DNA of 64,000 bases from Bacilli bacterium (GCA_017435485.1 JAFSEY010000010.1:84725-148724), one strand, 5' to 3'; positions 1 through 8,212 are shown, numbered from the stretch's first letter. A program made the numbers and translations. Notes: generated by a model not told the origin, from the letters alone.

Positions 1-110
1 TTCTAAAGCTTCCGTGCTTTCAATAAGGAGCCTGAATAGCACCATATTGTAGCACGAGAGATGTCATTTTGCTATAAGCAATGTAACTCCACTTGTATAA
101 CGAGTTTTTT
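1..110 (-). ncRNA. Possible partial structured RNA at window edge (SRP-RNA-like?)
   Basis: No reading frame is convincing here, while the minus strand has GC-richer, stem-forming sequence (GTGCTACAAT, GGTGCT, AGGCTCC) unlike the AT-rich spacers elsewhere. The reading runs off the left edge. My best guess is the 5' part of a large Firmicute SRP RNA or another housekeeping RNA, from a vague resemblance only; ffh lies nearby. A covariance-model search (Rfam RF01854) would decide. Confidence 0.25.
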
Positions 111-149
111 TGATTGTTTGTTACGCAAACAACAATATAAAAGGTTAAT

Positions 150-173
150 TAAAAAAAGACATTTCTGTCTTTT
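150..173 (-). terminator. Intrinsic terminator of the CotD-like gene
   Basis: On the minus strand an 8-bp stem AAAAGACA/TGTCTTTT closes a GAAA loop and is followed by a run of Ts, directly after the stop codon. Confidence 0.85.
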
Positions 174-174
174 C

Positions 175-507
175 TTAACAACATTTTCTATCGTATACGT
201 TTGATATTACATTTTCTTCACAGCAAGAATAGCAAGGTGTAAACGTATGTCGATAAACATGATGATTTACTATTTTAGTGTTACAAGGTTGAATATGGGG
301 TACTTCATGACAAATATATCTATGGCACACTCTTTCTTGTGGGCATTCATAAACAGGAGGACAAACTACTCCAGGATAAGAATTATCGAAACATCCCATA
401 TCGCCATATCCCATTGGCATCATTGATGCTTGTTCATATTTTTGTTCTTTACCCATTTCATAATAGTTTTCCATTTTCCCACCACAATCACGATTATTTT
501 TAAACAT
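175..507 (-). CDS. CotD-like Cys/His-rich spore coat protein
   Basis: A 110-residue protein rich in Cys, His, Pro and Tyr. The segment VPHIQPCNTKIVNHHVYRHT (residues 69-88) resembles the conserved core of Bacillus CotD (VPHIHP...NVNHQH...). A Cys-rich tail, including CYSCCEE and a terminal CC, suggests disulfide or metal cross-linking in a coat-like layer. The start has AAAGGA ten bases upstream. CotD is an inner spore-coat protein in Bacillus; here the role is inferred from the motif only. A sigma-K-like promoter lies upstream. It sits downstream of ffh but has its own terminator. Confidence 0.6.
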   Translation of the reverse strand: MFKNNRDCGGKMENYYEMGKEQKYEQASMMPMGYGDMGCFDNSYPGVVCPPVYECPQERVCHRYICHEVPHIQPCNTKIVNHHVYRHTFTPCYSCCEENVISNVYDRKCC

Positions 508-529
508 TTCTAAACATTCCTTTCTAGTT

Positions 530-557
530 TATCTTATGTCTAAAAATTAACTATGGT
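530..557 (-). promoter_or_regulatory. Sigma-K-like promoter for the CotD-like gene
   Basis: On the minus strand CATAAGATA (530-538) fits the sigma-K -10 pattern CATANNNTA, and an AC (556-557) lies 17 bases upstream, as in the sigma-K -35. Bacillus cotD is sigma-K dependent. Such a short AT-rich match can arise by chance. Confidence 0.35.
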
Positions 558-570
558 TAGGACAAATTAA

Positions 571-1878
571 TTAAAAGGGCATTTTAAAGTTTCCACTAGT
601 CATTTGTTTCATCATTTTTTTCATTGAATCAAATTGATTTAATAAGCGATTTACTTCTTCAACACTTCTTCCACTTCCTTTGGCTATTCTTTGTTTACGG
701 GATGCTTTTATTATGTCAGGATTTTTTCTTTCCTTTGGAGTCATCGATAAAATGATTGCTTCGATATGAGCCATTTCTTTTGGATCAATTGAAACATTAT
801 TTAATCCCATCTTTCTAGCTTGGGGAATCATTTTTAAAATATTTTCTAATGGTCCTAATTTTTTGATTTGTTTAAGATTAGCTAAAAAGTCTTCTAAATC
901 ATATTTACCAGAACGCATTTTTTTAGCTTGATCTTTAGCTTCTTGTTCATCAATAATTCCTTCTACTTTTTCCGCAATAGACATGATATCGCCCATATCT
1001 AAAATTCTTTGCGCCATTCTTTCAGGATAAAATTCTGATAGTCCATCTAGTTTTTCACTATCTCCAACAAACTTAATTGGAATATTCGTTAAATGTCTTA
1101 TTGATAGTGCTACTCCGCCTTTAGTATTACCATCTAACTTTGTTAAGATTGATCCCGTTAAATTTAATGCTTCATTAAAACCAGTGATGACATTGATTGC
1201 ATCTTGTCCCATCATAGCATCAATTACTAACAATGTTTCATGCGGATTAAAAGTACTAGATATATCTTTTAATTCTTGCATTAATTCTTCATCAATTTGT
1301 AATCTACCAGCTGTATCAATAATTATATAATCTAAATGATTTTCTTTAGCATAATCTAAAGCTTCAGAAATTATTTCTATTGGATTTATTTGACCTCTAG
1401 TAAATACTGGTATATTTAACTCTTTTCCAATAACTTGCAATTGATCAATAGCTGCCGGTCTATAAATATCGCAAGCAACTAATAATGGTTTTTTATTATA
1501 TTTTTTACGAACATAGTTAGCAATTTTACCAGCAGTTGTAGTTTTTCCACTACCTTGTAATCCAGCCATCATAATAATAGTAGGATTTTTACTAGTTTCT
1601 AAACCAGTATAATTTTCTCCTAGTAAACTTACCAATTCATCTTTAATAATTTTGATAAATAATTCATCAGGTCTTAGACTCTTTTCAACTTCAGTTCCCA
1701 AGGCTTTTTCTTTTACTTTTGTAATGAATTCCTTAACAACTTGATAGTTTACATCAGCTTCTAATAAAGCCATTCTAATTTCACGCATAGCTTCATTAAT
1801 ATTTTCTTCCGTAATTCTACCCATTCCTTTAATATTCTTTATTGCATTTGATAATCTATCGCCTAAGTATTCAAACAT
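571..1878 (-). CDS. ffh: Signal recognition particle protein Ffh
   Basis: A 435-residue SRP54 GTPase that binds SRP RNA and signal peptides for co-translational membrane targeting. It has an N-terminal helical bundle, the G domain with GLQGSGKTTTAGK (about residue 106) and DTAGRLQ, and a Met-rich M domain ending in FDSMKKMMKQM. The frame extends five codons upstream to a TTG, but the Shine-Dalgarno GGTGAT sits five bases before the ATG of MFEYLGDRL, so that ATG was chosen. Length is normal. Downstream is the independent CotD-like gene. Confidence 0.97.
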   Translation of the reverse strand: MFEYLGDRLSNAIKNIKGMGRITEENINEAMREIRMALLEADVNYQVVKEFITKVKEKALGTEVEKSLRPDELFIKIIKDELVSLLGENYTGLETSKNPTIIMMAGLQGSGKTTTAGKIANYVRKKYNKKPLLVACDIYRPAAIDQLQVIGKELNIPVFTRGQINPIEIISEALDYAKENHLDYIIIDTAGRLQIDEELMQELKDISSTFNPHETLLVIDAMMGQDAINVITGFNEALNLTGSILTKLDGNTKGGVALSIRHLTNIPIKFVGDSEKLDGLSEFYPERMAQRILDMGDIMSIAEKVEGIIDEQEAKDQAKKMRSGKYDLEDFLANLKQIKKLGPLENILKMIPQARKMGLNNVSIDPKEMAHIEAIILSMTPKERKNPDIIKASRKQRIAKGSGRSVEEVNRLLNQFDSMKKMMKQMTSGNFKMPF

Positions 1879-2028
1879 TTCTATCACCAACAATTATTAT
1901 ACCAAAAAAATCGACATATGTCAGTTTTCTTTTTAACGAGCTTATTTCTAAGGTTATGGGTTTCAGATATAAACAACAATTGCGATTTATGTTTCAAATG
2001 TGCAAATTATTTAGTTTACATATTATAT

Positions 2029-3051
2029 TTAATATTCTCTTTCTAACAAGTAATTAGCAAATCCAATTAATTTTTCTTGATTAGCAAAAGAACTTTGTTT
2101 AAGCAAATTAATACTTTTATTAATACATTCTTTTAATAAATTTTCAGCATTTTCTTTTGCCCCTAATTTTATAAAAATATTAATAATTTTTTTTGTATTT
2201 ATTTCGTCTATTAAAGGATTGCCATAATATCTATTTATAAACTTCAAGTCATATTCACTGGCTTTATCAATAGCATATTTATAAATAATTGTTTGCTTTC
2301 CTTCTTTAATATCATTTATAGTTTTTCCTAAAGTTGTTTGGTCAGAAAACATTCCTAATAGATCATCTTTAATTTGAAAAGCAATTCCTAGATTAATGCC
2401 AATCTCAATCAATTGTTTTTTTTCTTTTTCAGTAATATTTATTGCGGCCCCTCCCATTAAAAGTGGCCCAATTATAGTATACCAAGCTGTTTTATTTACA
2501 TAAATATCATAGATAATATCTTCTTGTATTGTTTTATGGTAATCCTTAGTTTTATAAGGCAGTTCAACATCAGTAATTTCTCCTAAAACTGTATTATAAA
2601 TTGTATCGGTAAAAATTTTTAAAACTTCTCCTTTTGTTTTGGCATTTAAGTTAGTTTCGTTTATAAGTCGATAAGCTAAGAAAAAGCCTAAATCTCCAAT
2701 ACATATTGCTTTTGATAGTCCTAAATGGTCAGGGTATTTACTTGTAATAGTCTTCATTCCTCTTCTTGTATCAGCATTATCAATAATATCATCATGAATA
2801 AGTACTGCCGTTTGAAATATTTCCATAGCAACAGCTAAATCTAAATAAGAATTATCATCTACCCCCTTTAAAAGTTGTCCTACTTTAACTAAAAATCCCC
2901 TAACTCGTTTACCATTTTGACTTAATCTTTTTAGTTCCAATAACGCATCTACAATAAATTCATTATTCCTATATTTAGCAATTTCCTGATCTAAGACTTC
3001 ATTTAATCTATTATCAATATCTTGCTTACATTTTTCAAATATCTTTTTCAT
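2029..3051 (-). CDS. Trans-polyprenyl diphosphate synthase (HepT/IspB-like)
   Basis: A 340-residue all-helical prenyltransferase. Both Asp-rich motifs are visible: HDDIIDNADTRRG (first) and KDDLLG (second, shortened from DDxxD), which bind Mg-diphosphate of the allylic substrate and IPP. Such enzymes make the C35-C50 chain for quinones or an isoprenoid carrier; the chain length cannot be read from sequence. The start ATG was chosen because AGGAG lies six bases upstream, inside the longer TTG-initiated frame. It lies downstream of rplT, behind that operon's terminator. Confidence 0.85.
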   Translation of the reverse strand: MKKIFEKCKQDIDNRLNEVLDQEIAKYRNNEFIVDALLELKRLSQNGKRVRGFLVKVGQLLKGVDDNSYLDLAVAMEIFQTAVLIHDDIIDNADTRRGMKTITSKYPDHLGLSKAICIGDLGFFLAYRLINETNLNAKTKGEVLKIFTDTIYNTVLGEITDVELPYKTKDYHKTIQEDIIYDIYVNKTAWYTIIGPLLMGGAAINITEKEKKQLIEIGINLGIAFQIKDDLLGMFSDQTTLGKTINDIKEGKQTIIYKYAIDKASEYDLKFINRYYGNPLIDEINTKKIINIFIKLGAKENAENLLKECINKSINLLKQSSFANQEKLIGFANYLLEREY

Positions 3052-3081
3052 ATCTATCTCCTGCAAAAAAAATTATAGCAC

Positions 3082-3105
3082 AAAAAAAGTCAAGTTTCCT
3101 TGACT
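3082..3105 (-). terminator. Terminator of infC-rpmI-rplT
   Basis: Minus strand: AGTCAAG, GAAA loop, CTTGACT, then seven Ts. The stem begins in the rplT stop codon. Confidence 0.9.
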
Positions 3106-3634
3106 ATTTTAAATTACTTAATAATTCATCTTTTTTCATAGTAGAATAACCTTTAACACCTTGTTCTTTAGCAACCGCTTTTAACTCAGCTAAAGTCATT
3201 TTACTATAATCATTTGTAGTTTCTTTAACTTCTTCTTTTTTAGCTTCTGCTACTTTAGTTTCTTTTTTTGCAACTTTTCCTTCTAATGCACTTTTAGCAA
3301 TATTTACTAAATTTGCAAAAGCTTCTTTGTTATCGATAGCTAATTCAGATAACATTTTACGATTAATTTCAATACCAGCTTTTGCTAAACCATTAATAAA
3401 TTTAGAATAACTAATACCATTTTCACGGCATCCAGCATTGATACGTGTAATCCAAAGCTTTCTAAAGTTTCTCTTATTTTGACGACGATCACGGAAAGCA
3501 TAAGCACCACTATGGAATACTTGTTCTTGTGCAGTTTTATATAATCTATGTTTACTTCCAAAATAACCTTTCGCAGCTTTTAAAACTTTTCTACGACGAT
3601 TTTTTGAAACTGTTCCACCTTTAACTCTTGTCAT
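3104..3634 (-). CDS. rplT: Ribosomal protein L20 with C-terminal SAP/Rho-N-like extension
   Basis: Residues 1-118 are a standard L20 ([23 protein letters not shown]), which binds 23S rRNA early in 50S assembly and is the autoregulator of this operon in Bacillus. L20 normally ends near residue 118; this one continues to 176 through a Lys/Glu-rich linker ([16 protein letters not shown]) into [19 protein letters not shown] and [11 protein letters not shown], which has the helix-extended-helix look of Rho N-terminal/SAP nucleic-acid-binding motifs. The Shine-Dalgarno AGGTGA lies four bases from ATG. It is last in the operon. Confidence 0.95.
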   Translation of the reverse strand: MTRVKGGTVSKNRRRKVLKAAKGYFGSKHRLYKTAQEQVFHSGAYAFRDRRQNKRNFRKLWITRINAGCRENGISYSKFINGLAKAGIEINRKMLSELAIDNKEAFANLVNIAKSALEGKVAKKETKVAEAKKEEVKETTNDYSKMTLAELKAVAKEQGVKGYSTMKKDELLSNLK

Positions 3635-3646
3635 ATTTTCACCTCA

Positions 3647-3841
3647 CTATAAAACAGATTTGATTCTGCTTGTATCTCCTTTACTTAATGTTCCCTTATT
3701 TCTTCTTTGTCTAACTTGTTTTGCACTATCTTTACTTGTTTTATGATTTCCGTTTGATTTTTTGTAAACTAAAGTTCCATTTTTCTTTTTCTTTAACACT
3801 TTACTTGAAGCTTTATGTGTTTTTTGTTTTCCATTTGCCAT
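3647..3841 (-). CDS. rpmI: Ribosomal protein L35
   Basis: A 64-residue, very basic protein beginning MANGKQKTHKASSKV, the L35 signature (KTHK-S-K), with the usual length. It is a structural protein of the 50S subunit. It sits between infC and rplT in the canonical order, 12 bases before rplT, so translational coupling and shared leader control are expected. Confidence 0.93.
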   Translation of the reverse strand: MANGKQKTHKASSKVLKKKKNGTLVYKKSNGNHKTSKDSAKQVRQRRNKGTLSKGDTSRIKSVL

Positions 3842-3861
3842 AAATAAATCCTTCTTTCTAC

Positions 3862-4386
3862 TTACTTTTTAGGTGCTAGCAATATTGACATTTGACGACC
3901 TTCTAATTTAGGTTGCAACTCAATGTCAGAATATTCACTAAGACTATCAGCAAAACGTAATAATACATCTTTTCCTAATTCTGGATGAGCCATTTGACGA
4001 CCTTTAAAACGAATAAACGCTTTAATCTTATGTCCTTTTTTCAAATAATCTAAAGCATTTCTCTTACGAGTTTCAAAATCCCCAACATCGATAGTAACTG
4101 ATAAACGATATTCTTTAATATCTTTATTAGTTTCACGTTGTTTCTTTTGCGCTTCTTTTAGCTTTTTTTGTTTTTCATAACGGTATTTATTATAATCCAT
4201 TATTTTTCCTACTGCCGGTGTAGAGTTTTCACTCATTAAGACTAAATCTAATCCAGCATAGTTAGCTAACGTAAGAGCATCCTTAATATTTTTCACACCC
4301 ATTTGTTCCCCATTAGGACCAATAACCATAAGTTCTGCAACTCTTATTTGTTCATTGATTTGTAAATCATTACTTTTATTTGCTAT
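3862..4386 (-). CDS. infC: Translation initiation factor IF-3, ATA start
   Basis: A 174-residue IF-3, which keeps 30S subunits free and proofreads initiation. N-domain: INEQIRVAELMVIGPNGEQM; C-domain: FKGRQMAHPELG and the tail LEGRQMSILLAPKK. An internal ATG at 4329 would delete the conserved INEQIRVAEL segment. Reading upstream without a stop, the frame reaches an ATA (4384-4386) nine bases after a perfect GGAGG, and no ATG/GTG/TTG fits. AUU/AUC/AUA starts in infC are an established IF-3 autoregulation device. An L20-type attenuator precedes it. Confidence 0.93.
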   Translation of the reverse strand: MANKSNDLQINEQIRVAELMVIGPNGEQMGVKNIKDALTLANYAGLDLVLMSENSTPAVGKIMDYNKYRYEKQKKLKEAQKKQRETNKDIKEYRLSVTIDVGDFETRKRNALDYLKKGHKIKAFIRFKGRQMAHPELGKDVLLRFADSLSEYSDIELQPKLEGRQMSILLAPKK

Positions 4387-4400
4387 TGTAAAGCACCTCC

Positions 4401-4533
4401 ATAAAATTAAAAAGGTAGATAATTAAACATTATCCACCTAAATAGTCTGTAAATTTATTATAAAATTACTGGCTGTTTACCTATCGCTATTTTGCAATCA
4501 GGTGGATATAAATCTCTTTCCTCTTCAATATCG
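4401..4533 (-). promoter_or_regulatory. infC-rpmI-rplT leader attenuator (L20-leader type)
   Basis: The leader contains a terminator hairpin, AGGTGGATAAT (4429-4439) pairing with ATTATCTACCT (4413-4423), followed by a T-rich tract. An upstream segment TATCCACCT (4500-4508) can instead pair perfectly, nine bases, with AGGTGGATA (4431-4439), giving a mutually exclusive antiterminator. Position and logic match the L20 autoregulatory leader of the Bacillus infC operon. Confidence 0.8.
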
Positions 4534-4539
4534 CTTTTA

Positions 4540-4568
4540 ATTATATGTTAAAACTTATTCATTGTCAA
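4540..4568 (-). promoter_or_regulatory. Consensus sigma-A promoter of infC operon
   Basis: Minus strand TTGACA (4563-4568), 17-base spacer, TATAAT (4540-4545): a perfect match. It gives a leader of about 147 bases. Confidence 0.9.
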
Positions 4569-4579
4569 GCTTTTTTATA

Positions 4580-5461
4580 CTAAATAATTTTATATTCTTT
4601 AGCGATTATTCTCCTATCACTGCAATATTCCATGATATATTTGTCATTTTTCTTAACTATTATTATTCCAATAGTTTTATCTTCATCAATTGTTTTAATA
4701 TTTTTATCAATATAATTCATATATATTTCTATTTGTCCAGTATGTTCTTTCTTTAATTCAGTTATTTTAAATTCTATAACTACATAACATCTAAATTTTA
4801 TATTATATAAAAACAAATCTATATAATTATATTTATCTCCTATCTTTATTTTATATTCACTACCAATAAAACAAAATGAATTGCCAAGTTCTTTCATAAA
4901 ATTTTCTATATCTTCTAATATTAATTTTTGTAATATCTTTTCAGATATAATTTCATAATTATGTTTATTCTTAATTATAATTGGATTCTTAATTAAATCT
5001 TTAACTTTAATAATTTCTTTATTCTGCAATTTTTTCTTTGTACTTTTTGGCAACCTGTTATAGTCATTATTTTTAATTTTATCTCGGAGCTGTCTTACAG
5101 ATAAATTTTGTTGCTCAACTATATCTATATAGTAACTTATTTCTTCCTGTTTTAATGATAACAATTCACAATAATGTGACCACGATAATTGTGCAGACAG
5201 TGTCTGCATTTTTTTGGTTAATTCATAAAATCTTATCATTAGCCACAAATTTCTTTTACTATAACCCCTACCTAAATCTTTTGTTAATTTTAAAGAGTAC
5301 TCATTTATTATTCCTTCACCATAATGTTTGCCAGCTTCTAATAACAACTTCCCTACGTTTAAATACTTTTGTAATTCATACTTATTTTTACTATAATCCT
5401 TTATTCTTTTATTTATCTCATTATCTATCAGCTCTTTTTTTATTTCGTAATAATAATTCAT
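4580..5461 (-). CDS. DUF1016/YhcG-family PD-(D/E)XK nuclease-like protein, copy 1
   Basis: A 293-residue protein with the two-part YhcG architecture: an N-terminal helical DUF1016_N domain (AGKHYGEGIINEYSLKLT, WSHYCELL) and a C-terminal PD-(D/E)XK-like domain with YIDLFLYN and YVVIEFKI, giving the D...E-x-K active-site pattern. The family is often found in accessory DNA near restriction or phage functions; its substrate is unknown. It is a paralogue of the gene at 24795-25685, and the two share a leader sequence. It lies alone between thrS and the infC promoter. Confidence 0.8.
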   Translation of the reverse strand: MNYYYEIKKELIDNEINKRIKDYSKNKYELQKYLNVGKLLLEAGKHYGEGIINEYSLKLTKDLGRGYSKRNLWLMIRFYELTKKMQTLSAQLSWSHYCELLSLKQEEISYYIDIVEQQNLSVRQLRDKIKNNDYNRLPKSTKKKLQNKEIIKVKDLIKNPIIIKNKHNYEIISEKILQKLILEDIENFMKELGNSFCFIGSEYKIKIGDKYNYIDLFLYNIKFRCYVVIEFKITELKKEHTGQIEIYMNYIDKNIKTIDEDKTIGIIIVKKNDKYIMEYCSDRRIIAKEYKII

Positions 5462-5483
5462 GACATATTGTTCCTTTCACTAG

Positions 5484-5499
5484 TTATATTGCCAAAAAA
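5484..5499 (-). repeat. Leader motif shared by both DUF1016 genes
   Basis: GGCAATATAACTAGT just upstream of the Shine-Dalgarno is identical before the paralogue (about 25695-25713). Similarity extends to a nearby AAAGGAAAT and T-tract on its upstream side. Confidence 0.6.
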
Positions 5500-5523
5500 A
5501 GAAGACATTTCCTTTTAAAACAC

Positions 5524-5547
5524 AAAAAAACAGCTTTTTCAAACTGT
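5524..5547 (-). terminator. thrS terminator
   Basis: Minus strand ACAGTTT, GAAA, AAGCTGT, followed by seven Ts, directly after the thrS stop. Confidence 0.85.
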
Positions 5548-5550
5548 CTT

Positions 5551-7308
5551 TTACATAACTTTATTTAAAATACTTTCTTTTAGTAAAGTAACAAATTCAT
5601 CTTGTGAAACAGTAATAGTTTCTTCACTACCATGTTTACGATAACTTATCATTTTTTCATCTACTTCTTTTTGCCCTAGAATTACAGTTATAGGTATTTT
5701 ACGCATTACTGATTCTCTCATTCTATAACCAACTTTTTCTTCTCGATCATCAAGTTCAACTCTGATATCCTCATCATGTAACATTTTATAAATATTTTCA
5801 GCATATTCCAAATGATAATTGTTATTGACTGGTAAAACATTTACTTGAGTTGGAGCAAGCCATAAAGGTAATGCCCCTTTTGTTTCTTCTAAATAGTAAG
5901 CAATAAAACGATCGATACTTCCGAATACTGCTCTATGTAATACTACTGGAGTTTTCTTGCTTCCATCACGATCAACATATGTTAAATTAAATTTAGCTGG
6001 TAAGCAAAAATCTAATTGACAAGTAGATAATGTGATTTCATTTCCTACTGCTGGTTTTACTTGAACATCTAATTTAGGGCCATAAAATGCTGCTTCACCA
6101 ATTTTTTCAACATAATCAATTCCTATATCATCCAATACCTTTCTTAAAGTATTTTCGGCATCATCCCACATTTTATCATCTGGGTGATATTTTACTTTAT
6201 CTTCTGGATCACGTAATGATAATTCAAAGTGATAATCTGTAATATGAAGTTCATTATATACTTCTAAAATTAAATCAACAACACTTTTAAATTCTTCAGC
6301 TATTTGTTCTGGTGTAACAAATAAATGAGCATCATTTTGACAGAAAGATCTAACTCTTTCAATTCCTTTTAAAGCTCCACTAGCCTCAAAACGACAATCA
6401 CGAGCTATTTCTCCAATTCTAATAGGTAAATCTCTATACGAATGGATATCATTAGCATAAATCATCATATGATGAGGACAATTCATTGGACGTAGAACAA
6501 ATTCTTCTCCTTCAACTTCCATTTTTGGAAACATACTATCTTGATAATGATCCCAATGTCCACTAGTTTTATATAATTCAACATTACCAAGCGGTGGAGT
6601 TAAGACATGCTTATAACCAATCTTTCTTTCTTTTCCTTTGATATAAGTTTCTAAAGCATCCCAAACTACATATCCGTTAGGTAAATACATTGGTAAACCT
6701 TTTCCTACTAAATCATGAGTCATAAAGATCCCTAAATCTTTACCCAATTTACGATGATCTCTTAATTTAGCATCTTCTAACTCTTGTATATGAGCATTTA
6801 ACTCTTCCTCTGTTGGAAAACATACTCCATAAATTCTTTGTAACATTTTATTATTAGCATCACCTTTAAAATAAGCTCCACTGAATTTAATTAATTTAAA
6901 ATTTTTACATTCTTTAACTGTATCAACATGGGGTCCCCGACATAAATCAGTAAAATCTCCTTGCGTATAAGTTGAAATAATTGTACTATCTTCATCCATT
7001 CTTTCAATTAAATCAATTTTATATGGATCATCAGCAAATTGTTTTAATGCTTCTTCTTTTGTTATTTCATTACGTACAATTCTTTTTCCGTCTTTACTAA
7101 TCTTCTTCATTTCTTTTGAGATAGCTTCAATATCTTCTTCATTAATTACTTTATCCCCTAAATCAATATCATAGTAAAAACCACTTTCAACTACTGGTCC
7201 TACCCAAAACTTAGCCTCTGGCCATAAATGTTTCACTGCTTGAGCCATCATATGAGCACAACTATGATTTAATTTATTTAATTTTTCATCTTCTTTAAAA
7301 TTTACCAT
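5551..7308 (-). CDS. thrS: Threonyl-tRNA synthetase, lacking TGS domain
   Basis: A 585-residue class II synthetase that charges tRNA-Thr. It opens at the editing domain (HSCAHMMAQAVKHL, with the HxxxH zinc motif), then has motif 2 (RIGEIARDCRFEASGAL), catalytic zinc ligands around RPMNCPHHMMIY, motif 3 (HRAVFGSIDRF) and a C-terminal anticodon-binding domain. Bacterial ThrRS usually carries about 60 more N-terminal residues (TGS), absent here. AGAAGGA precedes the ATG, which overlaps the upstream small gene's stop as TAATG. Expression is controlled by the T-box at 7506-7711. Confidence 0.96.
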   Translation of the reverse strand: MVNFKEDEKLNKLNHSCAHMMAQAVKHLWPEAKFWVGPVVESGFYYDIDLGDKVINEEDIEAISKEMKKISKDGKRIVRNEITKEEALKQFADDPYKIDLIERMDEDSTIISTYTQGDFTDLCRGPHVDTVKECKNFKLIKFSGAYFKGDANNKMLQRIYGVCFPTEEELNAHIQELEDAKLRDHRKLGKDLGIFMTHDLVGKGLPMYLPNGYVVWDALETYIKGKERKIGYKHVLTPPLGNVELYKTSGHWDHYQDSMFPKMEVEGEEFVLRPMNCPHHMMIYANDIHSYRDLPIRIGEIARDCRFEASGALKGIERVRSFCQNDAHLFVTPEQIAEEFKSVVDLILEVYNELHITDYHFELSLRDPEDKVKYHPDDKMWDDAENTLRKVLDDIGIDYVEKIGEAAFYGPKLDVQVKPAVGNEITLSTCQLDFCLPAKFNLTYVDRDGSKKTPVVLHRAVFGSIDRFIAYYLEETKGALPLWLAPTQVNVLPVNNNYHLEYAENIYKMLHDEDIRVELDDREEKVGYRMRESVMRKIPITVILGQKEVDEKMISYRKHGSEETITVSQDEFVTLLKESILNKVM

Positions 7309-7490
7309 TATCTATTCCTTCTTTCTTCTAATTTTAATTTCATTAATTCTTTTTTTACTTTAGCATATTCTTCTTTTAATTTTTCTATGCTTTCTTTGGC
7401 ATCAACATATTGACTATGATGATCATATTCATATTTAGCAATTTCCAAACGTAATTCATACATTTTGTTTTTCAATTCTTCTTGAGTCAA
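7308..7490 (-). CDS. Small coiled-coil protein preceding thrS, TTG start
   Basis: A 60-residue, highly charged, all-helical protein (EYAKVKKELMKLKLEE) of unknown function. It occupies the position where the TGS-bearing N-terminus of thrS would be expected, but I see no TGS features (no beta-rich pattern). Start is TTG, three bases after a strong AAGGAGTGAT. Its stop overlaps the thrS ATG, so the two are translationally coupled and both under the T-box. Confidence 0.6.
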   Translation of the reverse strand: MTQEELKNKMYELRLEIAKYEYDHHSQYVDAKESIEKLKEEYAKVKKELMKLKLEERRNR

Positions 7491-7505
7491 ACTATCACTC
7501 CTTCA

Positions 7506-7711
7506 TAAAATAAAAAACCACACACTTGCCAGGAGCAAAGTATGCGGTACCATCCTTATTTTTACTTAATTAACAGCTAACGGTTTTAACCGGGTTTTAT
7601 TAAACCTCTTGAAAAGTAGTAACTAATAAATATTTGGTTAATTTTCACCATCCATTAACTCTCTAATTCAAATTAATTATTAATCGTGTCTTTTCGCTTT
7701 GATTTAACAAG
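7506..7711 (-). promoter_or_regulatory. T-box riboswitch controlling thrS
   Basis: Minus strand contains the T-box core GGATGGTACCGC (7544-7555), which pairs with uncharged tRNA acceptor ends. It is followed by a terminator hairpin (CCGCATACTTTG with CAAGTGTGTGG, then TTTTTT; about 7513-7547). An upstream stem I-like region includes AGAG and ACTACT; ACU is a threonine codon and a plausible specifier, consistent with the downstream gene. Confidence 0.9.
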
Positions 7712-7740
7712 ATTCTAACACTATTTTATTTTTTCGTCAA
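7712..7740 (-). promoter_or_regulatory. Sigma-A promoter of the T-box/thrS transcript
   Basis: Minus strand TTGACG (7735-7740), 17 bases, TAGAAT (7712-7717), immediately before the T-box leader and overlapping the 3' end of the upstream gene. Confidence 0.75.
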
Positions 7741-8166
7741 CACTAATGCATCTTTTATTTTATACTTTATATATAAACTTTTCCCTAATAGTAAACTTGC
7801 CAAAACAAATAATAGACTAACATAATTTTTTATTATATAAAAAAACGAAAAAACATATTCAGGACACCCTTCTGCGATAAATAAAAATAAAAAACAACCA
7901 CAAAATATAACAGTAATTTTAAAAAGAAATATAAGCCCTACTAAAGTTACAATAATTAACGTTAGTTGAATAATATTTAAAACTTTTAAAACAATATCTT
8001 TTTGTTGTTTTTGGCTTTTCAGCTTTTCCTTATATTTTTCTTTACTACCACATATAGCAATAATTTCTTTTTTTAATTGACAATTTAAAATTATCAAAAG
8101 AATTATAAGAGGAACAAAAAACATAAAATAATCAAGAAGAGTATTTAAATAAATTTCTACATCCAT
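7726..8166 (-). CDS. Small membrane protein of unknown function
   Basis: A 146-residue protein with several strongly hydrophobic stretches: LLDYFMFFVPLIILLIIL near the N-terminus, then a basic segment (KEKLKSQKQQK), then LTLIIVTLVGLIFLFKI and FIAEGCPEYVFSFF. About three to four membrane spans. I do not recognise the family. ATG of MDVEIYL was chosen because AGGTGA lies nine bases upstream; a GTG three codons earlier abuts the Shine-Dalgarno. Confidence 0.6.
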   Translation of the reverse strand: MDVEIYLNTLLDYFMFFVPLIILLIILNCQLKKEIIAICGSKEKYKEKLKSQKQQKDIVLKVLNIIQLTLIIVTLVGLIFLFKITVIFCGCFLFLFIAEGCPEYVFSFFYIIKNYVSLLFVLASLLLGKSLYIKYKIKDALVLTKK

Positions 8167-8212
8167 ATGTACCACTCACCTATTATTTTTAGTATATCAT
8201 ATTCTTTATTAT

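Noticed and set aside
1842..2057. Plus-strand ORF over the ffh/polyprenyl synthase gap
   Set aside because: No Shine-Dalgarno, low-complexity Phe/Ile/Leu composition, mostly antisense to conserved genes.
4429..4508. GGTGGAT elements in the infC leader looked like a T-box core
   Set aside because: No NGGUGGNACCGCG core and no synthetase downstream; pairing with a distal copy fits an L20-type attenuator.
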